Positions 1 to 5,888 are shown, counted from the stretch's first letter. The stretch: DNA of 7,164 nucleotides from Bacteroidota bacterium (GCA_023437485.1 JAEZGB010000015.1:1-7164); one strand, 5' to 3'. Numbers and translations are program-made. Notes: generated from the sequence alone by a model not told the origin.

Positions 1-309
1 TTTTTTATGGAAAATATGGCTTACACCGCTCTGTTTGGCTTGTCATCGACTTTATCGCTTTTGAGCATTTTTACTTATAAGAAACGTCAGCAACAGTTCG
101 TGATGAACCGGCTGAATATGATATTGAACTTAATTTTACTAGGTTTATTTGTGTACCGTGCACTAAGCTTATCCGGAGAAACCCCCGAGGTTTCTGAGAA
201 GGGTATTGGGATGTTTCTTCCTGCAATTTCTATCGTTTTTCTGGTTTTGGCCAACAAAGCCATCAAAAAGGACGAAGATCTCGTAAAATCTGTGGACCGG
301 TTGCGGTAA
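1..309 (+). CDS. DUF4293 family membrane protein, 3' portion (5' end outside window)
   Basis: The reading frame is open from the first base to a TAA at 307-309, so the true start probably lies upstream; the ATG at 7 is internal or at best an alternative. About 102 residues are visible. Hydrophobic segments lie near residues 4-22, 35-52 and 68-82 (counting from ATG 7), consistent with the C-terminal membrane helices of a four-helix protein. The end, with GIGMFLP, VLANKAIKKDEDLVKS and a final DRLR, matches what I remember as the conserved C-terminus of DUF4293, a Bacteroidota family of roughly 130-150 residues with no assigned function. It would sit in the inner membrane. It ends 30 bp before a strong terminator, so it is the last gene of its transcript. 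The family call is from memory of the sequence pattern; the role is unknown. Confidence 0.8.
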   Translation, partial: FFMENMAYTALFGLSSTLSLLSIFTYKKRQQQFVMNRLNMILNLILLGLFVYRALSLSGETPEVSEKGIGMFLPAISIVFLVLANKAIKKDEDLVKSVDRLR

Positions 310-339
310 CCCTACTAACTTAGTTTATTTAGTGCGAAG

Positions 340-369
340 AAAGCCCGGCCTGCCAGCCGGGTTTTTTTT
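340..369 (+). terminator. Rho-independent terminator after the DUF4293 gene
   Basis: A perfect GC stem, CCCGGC (344-349) with GCCGGG (356-361), encloses a 6-nt loop. It is followed by eight T residues (362-369), and A residues before the stem can pair with the first Ts. It lies 30 bp after the DUF4293 stop and is the clearest terminator in the window. Confidence 0.9.
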
Positions 370-400
370 GTGGCGGTTAGCGGAAATGATTAATTTAGAA

Positions 401-470
401 GAAAGAGGAAAGACGAAAGACGAAAGACGAAAGACGAAAGAGGAAAGAGGAAAGAGGAAAGACAAAAGAC
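401..470 (+). repeat. Tandem heptamer array, ten units of GAAAGAS
   Basis: Ten consecutive 7-bp units fill exactly 70 bp. Five read GAAAGAC, four read GAAAGAG and the last reads AAAAGAC. Only the seventh base (C or G) and the first base of the last unit vary. The plus strand is almost pure purine. Reading frames through it give low-complexity Lys/Arg/Glu peptides that are artefacts of the repeat. It lies between the terminator and the second repeat array, with no gene around it. Confidence 0.95.
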
Positions 471-480
471 GAGTAGAGAT

Positions 481-903
481 GCAATTGAAATCAGAGAACA
501 ATCGTTGTCGAGTACCTCCAGTCAAACTGATAGCTGACAGCTGACAGCTTCTAACGACTGACGACTGACAACTGACAACTGATGACAAGTGCAATCAAAG
601 AACAATCGTTGTCGAGTACCTCCAGTCAAACTGATAGCTGATAGCTGACAGCTGACAGCTTCTGACGACTGACGACTGACGACTGACAACTGATGACAAG
701 TGCAATCAAAAAACAATCGTTGTCGAGTACCTCCAGTCAAACTGATAGCTGATAGCTGACAGCTGACAGCTTCTGACGACTGACGACTGACAACTGACAA
801 CTGATGACAAGTGCAATCAAAGAACATTTGTCGTCGATTACCTCCAGTCAAGCTGATAGCTGACAGCTTCTGACGACTGATGACTGATGACTGATGACTG
901 AAG
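481..903 (+). repeat. Four tandem copies of a ~111-bp unit containing CTGAYRR heptamers
   Basis: Copies lie at 481-590, 591-701, 702-812 and 813-903. Each has a linker of about 40 bp (GCAATCAAAGAACAATCG... to ...CCTCCAGTCAAA) and then a run of heptamers: CTGATAG and CTGACAG units, a 10-bp spacer CTTCTGACGA, CTGACGA/CTGACAA units and an end CTGATGACAAGT. Copies 2 and 3 differ at only two of 111 positions (G600/A711, and one CGA unit changed to CAA). Copy 1 has 6 extra bases in the linker and one heptamer fewer. Copy 4 has five linker changes, fewer heptamers, and ends in three CTGATGA units next to the xthA start. Together with the GAAAGAS array and the terminator this accounts for most of the gene-free stretch 310-920. 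I see no promoter or gene in the remainder. Confidence 0.95.
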
Positions 904-920
904 ACCAACAACTCACAACC

Positions 921-1691
921 ATGAAAATAGCCACATACAATGTAAACGGTGTCAACGGCCGGCTCCCCGTACTGCTTCGCTGGCTTGAAGAGGAAAAACC
1001 CGATGTTGCCTGCCTGCAGGAACTCAAGGCGCCCAATGAAAAGTTTCCTTTGGAGGCGATTGAAAAGGCAGGTTATAAGGCCGTCTGGCACGGGCAAAAA
1101 AGCTGGAACGGGGTGGCGATCCTGTCAAAAGAACACAAAATCGAGGAGATTGGCCGGGTGCTTCCGGGCGATGCCGATGATGTTCAGAGCCGCTACCTGG
1201 AGGCAATGATAAACGGAGTGCTTGTGGTTTGCCTTTATCTGCCAAACGGAAATCCCTATCCAGGGCCCAAATTTGATTATAAGCTTTCCTGGTTTTCAAG
1301 GCTGGAGCAACGCGCGCAACAACTGTTGAATTTTAAAACGCCGGTAGTAATCTGCGGGGACTTTAACGTAATGCCAACCGAGATCGATGTTTACAAACCT
1401 GAGCGCTGGGCGAACGATGCGCTATTTAGACCCGAGACCCGGGCGGCCTGGTTCAGGCTTATTGAGCAGGGTTGGGTAGATGCGATCAGGAAGCTTAATC
1501 CTGACCAGGTGATCTATACCTTTTTTGATTATTTCCGCAATGCCTATCAGCGCAATGCGGGCCTGAGGATCGATCATTTCCTGCTGAGCGACGAATTGGT
1601 TCCCAAATTAAAGGCCGCCGGGGTTGACCATCACGTGCGCGGATGGGAAAAGACCAGCGACCATTGCCCGGTTTGGATTGAACTAAAGTGA
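921..1691 (+). CDS. xthA: Exodeoxyribonuclease III / class II AP endonuclease
   Basis: A 256-residue protein of the ExoIII branch of the endonuclease/exonuclease/phosphatase fold. Such enzymes cut the backbone 5' of abasic sites and remove 3' blocking groups in base excision repair, using Mg2+. Visible catalytic residues are N7 (TYNVNG), E34 (CLQELK), Y106 (LYLPNG), D147 and N149 (GDFNV), D218 (RIDHF) and the terminal pair D247-H248 (TSDHCP). The length is normal for the family. ATG 921 is preferred because MKIATYNVNG is the expected N-terminus; an in-frame ATG at 894 would add nine residues encoded partly by repeat DNA. There is no Shine-Dalgarno sequence and no recognisable -7 box nearby. 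The gene is flanked on both sides by CTGAYRR heptamers in opposite orientations. The next gene is convergent, so xthA is probably monocistronic. Confidence 0.95.
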   Translation: MKIATYNVNGVNGRLPVLLRWLEEEKPDVACLQELKAPNEKFPLEAIEKAGYKAVWHGQKSWNGVAILSKEHKIEEIGRVLPGDADDVQSRYLEAMINGVLVVCLYLPNGNPYPGPKFDYKLSWFSRLEQRAQQLLNFKTPVVICGDFNVMPTEIDVYKPERWANDALFRPETRAAWFRLIEQGWVDAIRKLNPDQVIYTFFDYFRNAYQRNAGLRIDHFLLSDELVPKLKAAGVDHHVRGWEKTSDHCPVWIELK

Positions 1692-1696
1692 TTTGG

Positions 1697-1738
1697 TTAG
1701 TTGTCAGTTGTCAGTTGTCAGTCGTCAGTTGTTAGTCG
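1697..1738 (-). repeat. Inverted CTGAYRR heptamer array after xthA
   Basis: Five full units (three TTGTCAG, one TCGTCAG, one TTGTTAG; 1701-1735) with partial units at both ends. Read on the minus strand these are CTGACAA, CTGACGA and CTAACAA, the same family as upstream of xthA. Positions 1704-1729 are a perfect 26-bp reverse complement of stretches in copies 1 and 3 of the upstream array (starting at 557 and 779). The array begins 6 bp after the xthA stop codon. Confidence 0.93.
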
Positions 1739-1740
1739 CC

Positions 1741-1828
1741 TGCCAAAATGATTGGCAATTTACCGGTACGGGAGAGACACAAAGCATTTATTTATGAGCC
1801 AGACGGTTTGCCTTCAACGGGAGGCAAA
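1741..1828. other. Intergenic hairpins between convergent xthA and gre genes
   Basis: Two short inverted repeats: TGCCAA/TTGGCA (1741-1746 and 1752-1757, 5-nt loop) and TTTGCCT/AGGCAAA (1807-1813 and 1822-1828, 8-nt loop). Both lie between convergent stop codons, where terminators are expected; the second starts 9 bp past the gre stop. Neither has a T tract on either strand, so a terminator role is only possible. Confidence 0.25.
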
Positions 1829-1836
1829 TTATCCGG

Positions 1837-2340
1837 TCATGGATACTTTATTGAAACGATCCTGAACACCTTTACGGTCTTTTCCAATTTCAATTTTGCG
1901 CGATCGCCTACTTTTTTATCCATTAAGATTTTCGCGACGGGAGAAGTAAAGGCAATCTTTCCTTTGGCGATATTAGCCTCATCGGCGCCAACAATTTGAT
2001 AACTCTGGATTTTTGGATCCGGTTCAATTTGAAAAGATACCTCAGCGCCAAAACGGACTGTATCCTTTGGCTGTCTTGACAGATCGACAACTTTTGCCGT
2101 CGAAATCCGATCTTGCAACAGTTTCAATTTGGCATTGATAAAGTTCACGGTTATGCGGCTTTCGTCTTCATTTGCAATCAAGAGGTTATCGCGCTCGGCA
2201 ATCATCTTGTCGTGTTCGAGTAGCAATTCTTCGTACCCCTGACCGGTGACATAATTCACCACGCCTGGCGGAAGATCGGCGCGCGGCGGGATAATCGGCA
2301 ATTCTTCCTGATCACTTTCCTTTACAAACCCTCTGCTCAT
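1837..2340 (-). CDS. GreA/GreB-family transcription elongation factor
   Basis: A 167-residue protein. The start MSRGFVKE..DQEE..IIPPRADLP and NYVT are typical of a GreB-like group. Residues about 31-83 look like the N-terminal coiled-coil hairpin, with an acidic NEDESR stretch (57-62) near the expected tip. Residues about 93-165 form the C-terminal FKBP-like domain (VRFGAEVSF, YQIVGADEAN, GKIAFTSPVAKIL, KKVGD). Gre proteins enter the RNA polymerase secondary channel and stimulate cleavage of backtracked RNA. Whether this member does so is uncertain, since the classical GD..ENA tip motif is not evident. ATG 2340 is chosen over an in-frame TTG two codons upstream. There is no Shine-Dalgarno sequence. 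The metallophosphoesterase gene lies upstream on the same strand, 181 bp away, so cotranscription is possible but unproven. Confidence 0.85.
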   Translation of the reverse strand: MSRGFVKESDQEELPIIPPRADLPPGVVNYVTGQGYEELLLEHDKMIAERDNLLIANEDESRITVNFINAKLKLLQDRISTAKVVDLSRQPKDTVRFGAEVSFQIEPDPKIQSYQIVGADEANIAKGKIAFTSPVAKILMDKKVGDRAKLKLEKTVKVFRIVSIKYP

Positions 2341-2521
2341 AATCAATAATTTTGATCACCAGTCTTAAAGTTAACCAAAAAAGCCTTCACAGCTGTGATA
2401 TTCTCCCGGAAAATGAATCGATTGAGCATTTATGGATATTGCGATTACTGAATCCACTTGAAAGTATCATCGCTCACCATTTGGCGAAAATAGACCAATA
2501 AATGCCATCGTTTATTTTTTT
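2341..2521 (-). other. Intergenic region upstream of the gre-like gene
   Basis: This 181-bp region is AT-rich and holds no clear gene. On the minus strand a 28-codon frame (2429 to 2343, start MLNRFIF, ending in TGA) stops 2 bp before the gre ATG. A 12-bp palindrome TCACAGCTGTGA lies at 2387-2398, about 47 bp upstream of the gre start. A weak -7-like box, TAACTTTA, is at 2372-2365 on the minus strand without a matching -33 TTG. None of these is strong enough alone to assign a function. Confidence 0.3.
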
Positions 2522-3034
2522 TCAGTTTGATTTTACCTGCGATTTCCCACCCATCTCAATCACCTCGAGTTCGCCTATTCTTCCATTGTGGACGGAAAAC
2601 CGCAACATTGTGCGCACCTGGTGGAAACCGCTTATGCCCGCCGCACCGGGATTCATGTGCAAATGGCCGAACTTTTTGTCGTGCATCACTTTTAAAATAT
2701 GCGAATGGCCGCAGATAAGGAGCTTGGGCGGATTGCGAAGCAAAACTTCGGCTATCCTGCCACTGTATTTGCCGGGATAACCTGCAATATGCGTTATCCA
2801 AACATCCACGCCTTCGCAAAGAAATCGATTGTCAAGGGGATATTCCTGCCTGGCCTCTGCCCCATCGATATTGCCGTAAACCGCGCGCAGGACCCTGACC
2901 TTTTTTAGTTCATCGGCCACGCGCAAATCACCAATGTCGCCGGCGTGCCAGATCTCGTCGGCCTGCTCGGCGTAATTCAGGATCTTTTGGTCAATATGGC
3001 CGTGCGTATCACTGAGCAGTAGAATTTTCTTCAT
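2522..3034 (-). CDS. YfcE/MJ0936-type metallophosphoesterase
   Basis: A 170-residue single-domain calcineurin-like phosphoesterase. The metal-binding motifs appear in the usual order: SDTHG (D9, H11), AGDIGD (D33), GNID (N55), THIAGYPG (H82) and GHSH (H110, H112), followed by MNPGAAG (128-133). The YfcE/MJ0936 group hydrolyses phosphodiester bonds with two metal ions, often Mn2+; natural substrates are mostly unknown. There is no signal peptide or membrane segment, so it should be cytosolic. The start ATG at 3034 gives the expected MKKILLLSDTHG. A structured element on the same strand (3056-3143) ends 21 bp upstream of the start, so it may be in the 5' leader. It is divergent from truA. The family is clear; the substrate cannot be named. 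Confidence 0.92.
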   Translation of the reverse strand: MKKILLLSDTHGHIDQKILNYAEQADEIWHAGDIGDLRVADELKKVRVLRAVYGNIDGAEARQEYPLDNRFLCEGVDVWITHIAGYPGKYSGRIAEVLLRNPPKLLICGHSHILKVMHDKKFGHLHMNPGAAGISGFHQVRTMLRFSVHNGRIGELEVIEMGGKSQVKSN

Positions 3035-3055
3035 CTATGGTAGTTTGCGCCCTTT

Positions 3056-3143
3056 ATTTTTTTTAGAGCTGATTCCCGCTCTCGCCTTTATCTTTGGCGG
3101 TTGCCAAAACCGCCAAAGGATACCGGCTCCATCGGGGCTAGGG
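3056..3143 (-). ncRNA. Structured RNA element, flavo-1-like (copy A)
   Basis: Read on the minus strand it starts CCCTAGCCCCGAT and ends AGCTC then TAAAAAAAAT. The core is a perfect 11-bp hairpin (plus-strand coordinates 3092-3102 with 3108-3118, 5-nt loop). Outside it lie a TAT:ATA extension past a bulged C, a CCCG:CGGG helix (3133-3136 with 3075-3078) and AGC:GCT (3137-3139 with 3067-3069). The same layout occurs at 3974-4062 with compensatory changes. The landmarks resemble, from memory, the flavo-1 RNA motif, a conserved noncoding RNA structure of Flavobacteria with unknown function. Its tail lies 21 bp before the metallophosphoesterase start on the same strand. The structure is seen in the sequence; the family name is a recollection needing a covariance-model check. 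Confidence 0.65.
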
Positions 3144-3212
3144 CCTAAAGTTACGCATTGGGCCCGGTCATTTATTCACATAATATTAAAAACTCACGCG
3201 GGCAATTCTTTG

Positions 3213-3220
3213 TAACTTTG
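3213..3220 (+). promoter_or_regulatory. Candidate -7 box of the truA promoter
   Basis: TAACTTTG is a full match to the Bacteroidota -7 consensus TAnnTTTG, 16 bp before the truA start. No TTG occurs at the usual -33 spacing, so only half of the expected promoter is visible. A start site here would give a leader of about ten bases. Confidence 0.5.
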
Positions 3221-3236
3221 GCACTTTCCTTTCCCT

Positions 3237-4046
3237 GTGAGATATTTCATCGAATTCACCTATAACGGAACGGCCTACCACGGCTGGCAAAAGCAAAACA
3301 ACGTAACAACGGTGCAGGAAGCGCTTGAAAAGGCGCTTGCGGTTTTACTGCGCGCCCCGATTGATACCACCGGCGCGGGACGGACCGATACCGGCGTTCA
3401 CGCCACCCAGGCTTTCGCGCACTTTGACGCCGATGAAATAAGTGATCTTCACGATACGGTTTACAGGCTCAACGCACTTTTGCCGCGGGACATTGCCGTG
3501 CGCAGGATCATTCCGCTGCACGATGACGCGCATGCGAGGTTTGATGCGCGCCGAAGGACCTACCACTATTTGATCCATACCCGCAAGGAGGTATTTTTGG
3601 AAAACCTCAGTTGGCAGTTTTCGCCACCGCTGGATGTTGACAAGATGAATCGCGCCGCGTCGGTGCTGCCGCTGTACAATGATTTTGAGTGTTTTTCAAA
3701 GGTGGACACCGACGTGCACTCGTTTATTTGCAAGATTACCCAGGCAAACTGGGAGCGCACGGCCCATGGCCTCAAATTCACCATCTCGGCCGACCGGTTT
3801 TTGCGCAACATGGTACGCGCGGTGGTAGGGACCCTGATCGACATCGGCCGGGGACGCATCCCCGAAGAGTCGCTTGAGCGCATCATTGAAAGCCGCGACC
3901 GTTGCCAGGCGGGATTCTCGGCTCCGGCCTGCGGGCTTTACCTGGCCGAGATACAATACGATTATATTTCAAACCCCAGCCCGGATAGAAGCGGCGTCCT
4001 TTTGCAGGGCGACAGCCTGCAAAAGACACAGCGGATAGCCGGATAA
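3237..4046 (+). CDS. truA: tRNA pseudouridine synthase A (GTG start, element-derived C-terminal tail)
   Basis: TruA converts uridines 38-40 of the tRNA anticodon arm to pseudouridine. The 269-residue protein shows MRYFIEFTYNGTAYHGWQ at the start, the catalytic aspartate D51 in GAGRTDTGVHA, the RFDARRRTYHYLI block (101-113), ADRFLRNMVRAVVGTL (185-200) and the usual end APACGLYLAEIQYDY (229-243). The GTG at 3237 is chosen because it gives the canonical N-terminus and no upstream ATG fits. Residues 247-269 (PSPDRSG to the final RIAG) lie beyond the usual end and are encoded entirely by the structured element at 3974-4062, which also supplies the stop. The ABC transporter gene begins 14 bp later and is probably cotranscribed. 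The function is secure; the tail is unlikely to matter for catalysis. Confidence 0.95.
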   Translation: MRYFIEFTYNGTAYHGWQKQNNVTTVQEALEKALAVLLRAPIDTTGAGRTDTGVHATQAFAHFDADEISDLHDTVYRLNALLPRDIAVRRIIPLHDDAHARFDARRRTYHYLIHTRKEVFLENLSWQFSPPLDVDKMNRAASVLPLYNDFECFSKVDTDVHSFICKITQANWERTAHGLKFTISADRFLRNMVRAVVGTLIDIGRGRIPEESLERIIESRDRCQAGFSAPACGLYLAEIQYDYISNPSPDRSGVLLQGDSLQKTQRIAG

Positions 4047-4062
4047 GCTGCATAAAAAAAAT
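3974..4062 (+). ncRNA. Structured RNA element, flavo-1-like (copy B), overlapping the end of truA
   Basis: It starts CCCCAGCCCGGAT, continues GAAGCGG and GTCC, and has a perfect 10-bp hairpin (3999-4008 with 4016-4025, 7-nt loop). It ends GCCGGATAAGCTGCA and then TAAAAAAAAT. The outer helix is CCGG:CCGG (3981-3984 with 4039-4042), where copy A has CCCG:CGGG, and AGC:GCT (3978-3980 with 4047-4049) is shared. Past the bulged C a G:C pair replaces an A:U pair of copy A. The two copies differ in hairpin sequence but keep pairing, which supports an RNA-level function. It covers the last truA codons and stop, and its final AT is the beginning of the ABC transporter ATG. The link to the flavo-1 family is from memory. 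Confidence 0.6.
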
Positions 4063-5821
4063 GAAGGCAAAGGCATTTGACACCCGGTTATTCAAACGCA
4101 TCCTGGACTACACCCGGCCCTACAGGACCCGGTTTTACAGCGTTGTGGGATTTGCGGTGGCGCTTTCCGTTTTTGCCGCATTGCGCCCTTATCTGCTAAA
4201 AGAAACCGTTGACGTATATATTCAGCCACAGGACGGGCCCGGGCTGCTTTTTTATGTTGGCCTGATGGGCGGGGTACTTTTGCTGGAGGTTTTCTCGCAG
4301 TTCTTTTTTGTGTATTGGGCCAACTGGCGCGGGCAGGACATTATCAAGGACATCCGGATCAGGCTTTTTGGCCATATGCTGAGTTTCAGAATGCGGTATT
4401 TTGACAATGCGCCGGTGGGGCAGCTCGTGACACGGACCGTAAGCGATATCGAGGCGATTGCGCGCATTTTTAGCCAGGGATTGTTCATGATTCTCAGCGA
4501 TTTGATGAAGATGGTGGCGGTGCTGGCTTTTATGTTCTGGATGAACTGGAAACTCACCTGGATCGTGATTTTGGCCATGCCGGTGCTGCTGTTCATCACC
4601 CGGATTTTCCAGCGCAAGATGCAGGTGACCTTTGAGGAAGTCAGGAACCAGGTGTCAAACCTCAATACATTTGTACAGGAGCGGGTCACGGGGATGAAAA
4701 TCGTGCAGCTTTTTAACCGCGAGCGCATCGAGGCGCAAAAGTTCAAAGCCATCAATGATTTGCACCGAAAGGCATGGGTGCGCACCATTTGGTACAACTC
4801 GATCTTTTTCCCGATTGCCGACATTATCTCCTCGCTCACACTTGGTATGGTGGTGTGGTACGGCGGGCTGCGGATTTTGGCCGGTGATGAACTTACGACC
4901 TTTGGGGACCTATTTTCCTATACGATGTTCATAGGGATGCTGTTCAACCCCTTGAGGCAAATTGCCGATAAATTCAATGAAATGCAGATGGGCATGATTG
5001 CCGCCAACCGCGTGTTTGCGATCCTTGACACCCAGGACCATATTCAGGACACGGGCCGGATAGACGCGCCGCACTTCCGGGGCGATATTGTTTTTGACGA
5101 TGTACACTTTGCGTATATCGAAGACCAGGACGTGATCAAGGGCGTCGATTTGACCATCAAGGCCGGCGAAACCGTGGCCATCGTGGGTTCTACCGGCGCC
5201 GGGAAATCTACCATCATCAACCTGCTCAACCGTTTTTATGAACTGCGTAGCGGATCGATTTCCATTGACGGCGAAGACATCACGCATTACACGCTGAGCT
5301 CGCTTCGGCGCCAGATCGCGGTGGTGTTGCAGGATGTTTTCCTGTTTGCCGATACCATTTTGAACAACATCACCCTGGGCGATCCAAGCGTTACGCGGGA
5401 AGATGCCATCGCGGCGGCAAAGGCTATCGGCGTGCACGACTTTATCATGAGCCTGCCCGGCGGGTATGACTACAACGTCAAGGAACGGGGCATCATGCTT
5501 TCATCGGGACAACGGCAGCTCATCGCTTTTTTGAGGGCCTATGTGTCCAATCCCGGCATCCTTATTTTGGACGAGGCGACGTCTTCCATCGACTCCTATT
5601 CGGAAGAATTGATCCAGCGCGCTACCGAAACCATTACCCGCGGGCGCACGTCAATTGTGATCGCGCACCGCCTGGCCACCGTGGTGGGGGCCGACAGGAT
5701 TGTGGTCATGGACCAGGGACGCGTGGTGGAACAGGGCACGCACCAACAGCTCCTCGCCGATCCCGGCGGACTCTACCGAAACCTCTACGAATCGCAGTTT
5801 TTGGTGGAACAAAACTTGTAG
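4061..5821 (+). CDS. MsbA-type ABC exporter half-transporter (permease-ATPase fusion)
   Basis: A 586-residue half-transporter that should act as a homo- or heterodimer in the inner membrane. The N-terminal part (about 20-320) is an exporter-type transmembrane domain with hydrophobic helices near 24-42, 62-86, 140-160, 166-183, 247-270 and 284-298. The nucleotide-binding domain (about 340-580) has Walker A GSTGAGKST (376-384), Q-loop Q424, signature LSSGQ (480-484), Walker B LILDE (501-505, catalytic E505), D-loop SSID and the H-loop histidine H536. LSSGQ differs by one residue from LSGGQ and is not expected to abolish function. The substrate (lipid, drug or peptide) cannot be read from the sequence. 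The start MKAKAFD..LFKRIL fits relatives I know in Bacteroidota. No Shine-Dalgarno sequence; an A8 tract from the upstream structured element runs into the ATG. Confidence 0.93.
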   Translation: MKAKAFDTRLFKRILDYTRPYRTRFYSVVGFAVALSVFAALRPYLLKETVDVYIQPQDGPGLLFYVGLMGGVLLLEVFSQFFFVYWANWRGQDIIKDIRIRLFGHMLSFRMRYFDNAPVGQLVTRTVSDIEAIARIFSQGLFMILSDLMKMVAVLAFMFWMNWKLTWIVILAMPVLLFITRIFQRKMQVTFEEVRNQVSNLNTFVQERVTGMKIVQLFNRERIEAQKFKAINDLHRKAWVRTIWYNSIFFPIADIISSLTLGMVVWYGGLRILAGDELTTFGDLFSYTMFIGMLFNPLRQIADKFNEMQMGMIAANRVFAILDTQDHIQDTGRIDAPHFRGDIVFDDVHFAYIEDQDVIKGVDLTIKAGETVAIVGSTGAGKSTIINLLNRFYELRSGSISIDGEDITHYTLSSLRRQIAVVLQDVFLFADTILNNITLGDPSVTREDAIAAAKAIGVHDFIMSLPGGYDYNVKERGIMLSSGQRQLIAFLRAYVSNPGILILDEATSSIDSYSEELIQRATETITRGRTSIVIAHRLATVVGADRIVVMDQGRVVEQGTHQQLLADPGGLYRNLYESQFLVEQNL

Positions 5822-5837
5822 TGGCGCCTTTGCCCGA

Positions 5838-5867
5838 TTGCGGTTTTGTAATTATTGCGTACATTCG
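5838..5867 (+). promoter_or_regulatory. Candidate Bacteroidota-type promoter for lpdA
   Basis: TTG (5838-5840) is separated by 19 bp from TACATTCG (5860-5867), which matches the -7 consensus TAnnTTTG except for one base. The spacing falls in the usual 19-21 bp range. Transcription would start near 5873, giving a leader of about 16 bases ahead of the ATG at 5889. It suggests lpdA can be transcribed independently of the ABC gene. Confidence 0.5.
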
Positions 5868-5888
5868 CCAGCAAGAAAATCACTTACG

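Noticed and set aside
325..594. Frames on both strands over the terminator and the GAAAGAS array (325-594 minus, 332-544 plus)
   Set aside because: They start at the terminator and consist of low-complexity translation of heptamers.
481..903. CRISPR-like array upstream of xthA
   Set aside because: The repeats are contiguous units with conserved linkers and no unique spacers, and no cas genes are present.
522..1097. Minus-strand frame of 191 codons across the repeat array
   Set aside because: Its sequence is a repeated SVVSRQS / QLSAISLTGG pattern produced by the heptamers, and its first part is antisense to xthA. No family signature.
1748..1999. Plus-strand frame of 83 codons after xthA
   Set aside because: Most of it is antisense to the 3' end of the gre-like gene, and its peptide has no recognisable features.
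2387..2398. TCACAGCTGTGA palindrome as a CRP-type operator
   Set aside because: The half-sites are in the reverse order of a CRP site and have no spacer. A 12-bp palindrome is expected about once or twice by chance in a window this size.
3092..3118. The 11-bp hairpin between the metallophosphoesterase gene and truA as a terminator
   Set aside because: No T tract follows the stem on either strand, it lies between divergent gene starts, and it fits better as the core of the structured element.
5050..5440. Long antisense frames inside the ABC transporter gene
   Set aside because: They are shadows of a well-conserved coding frame with all ABC motifs, and show no protein signature.
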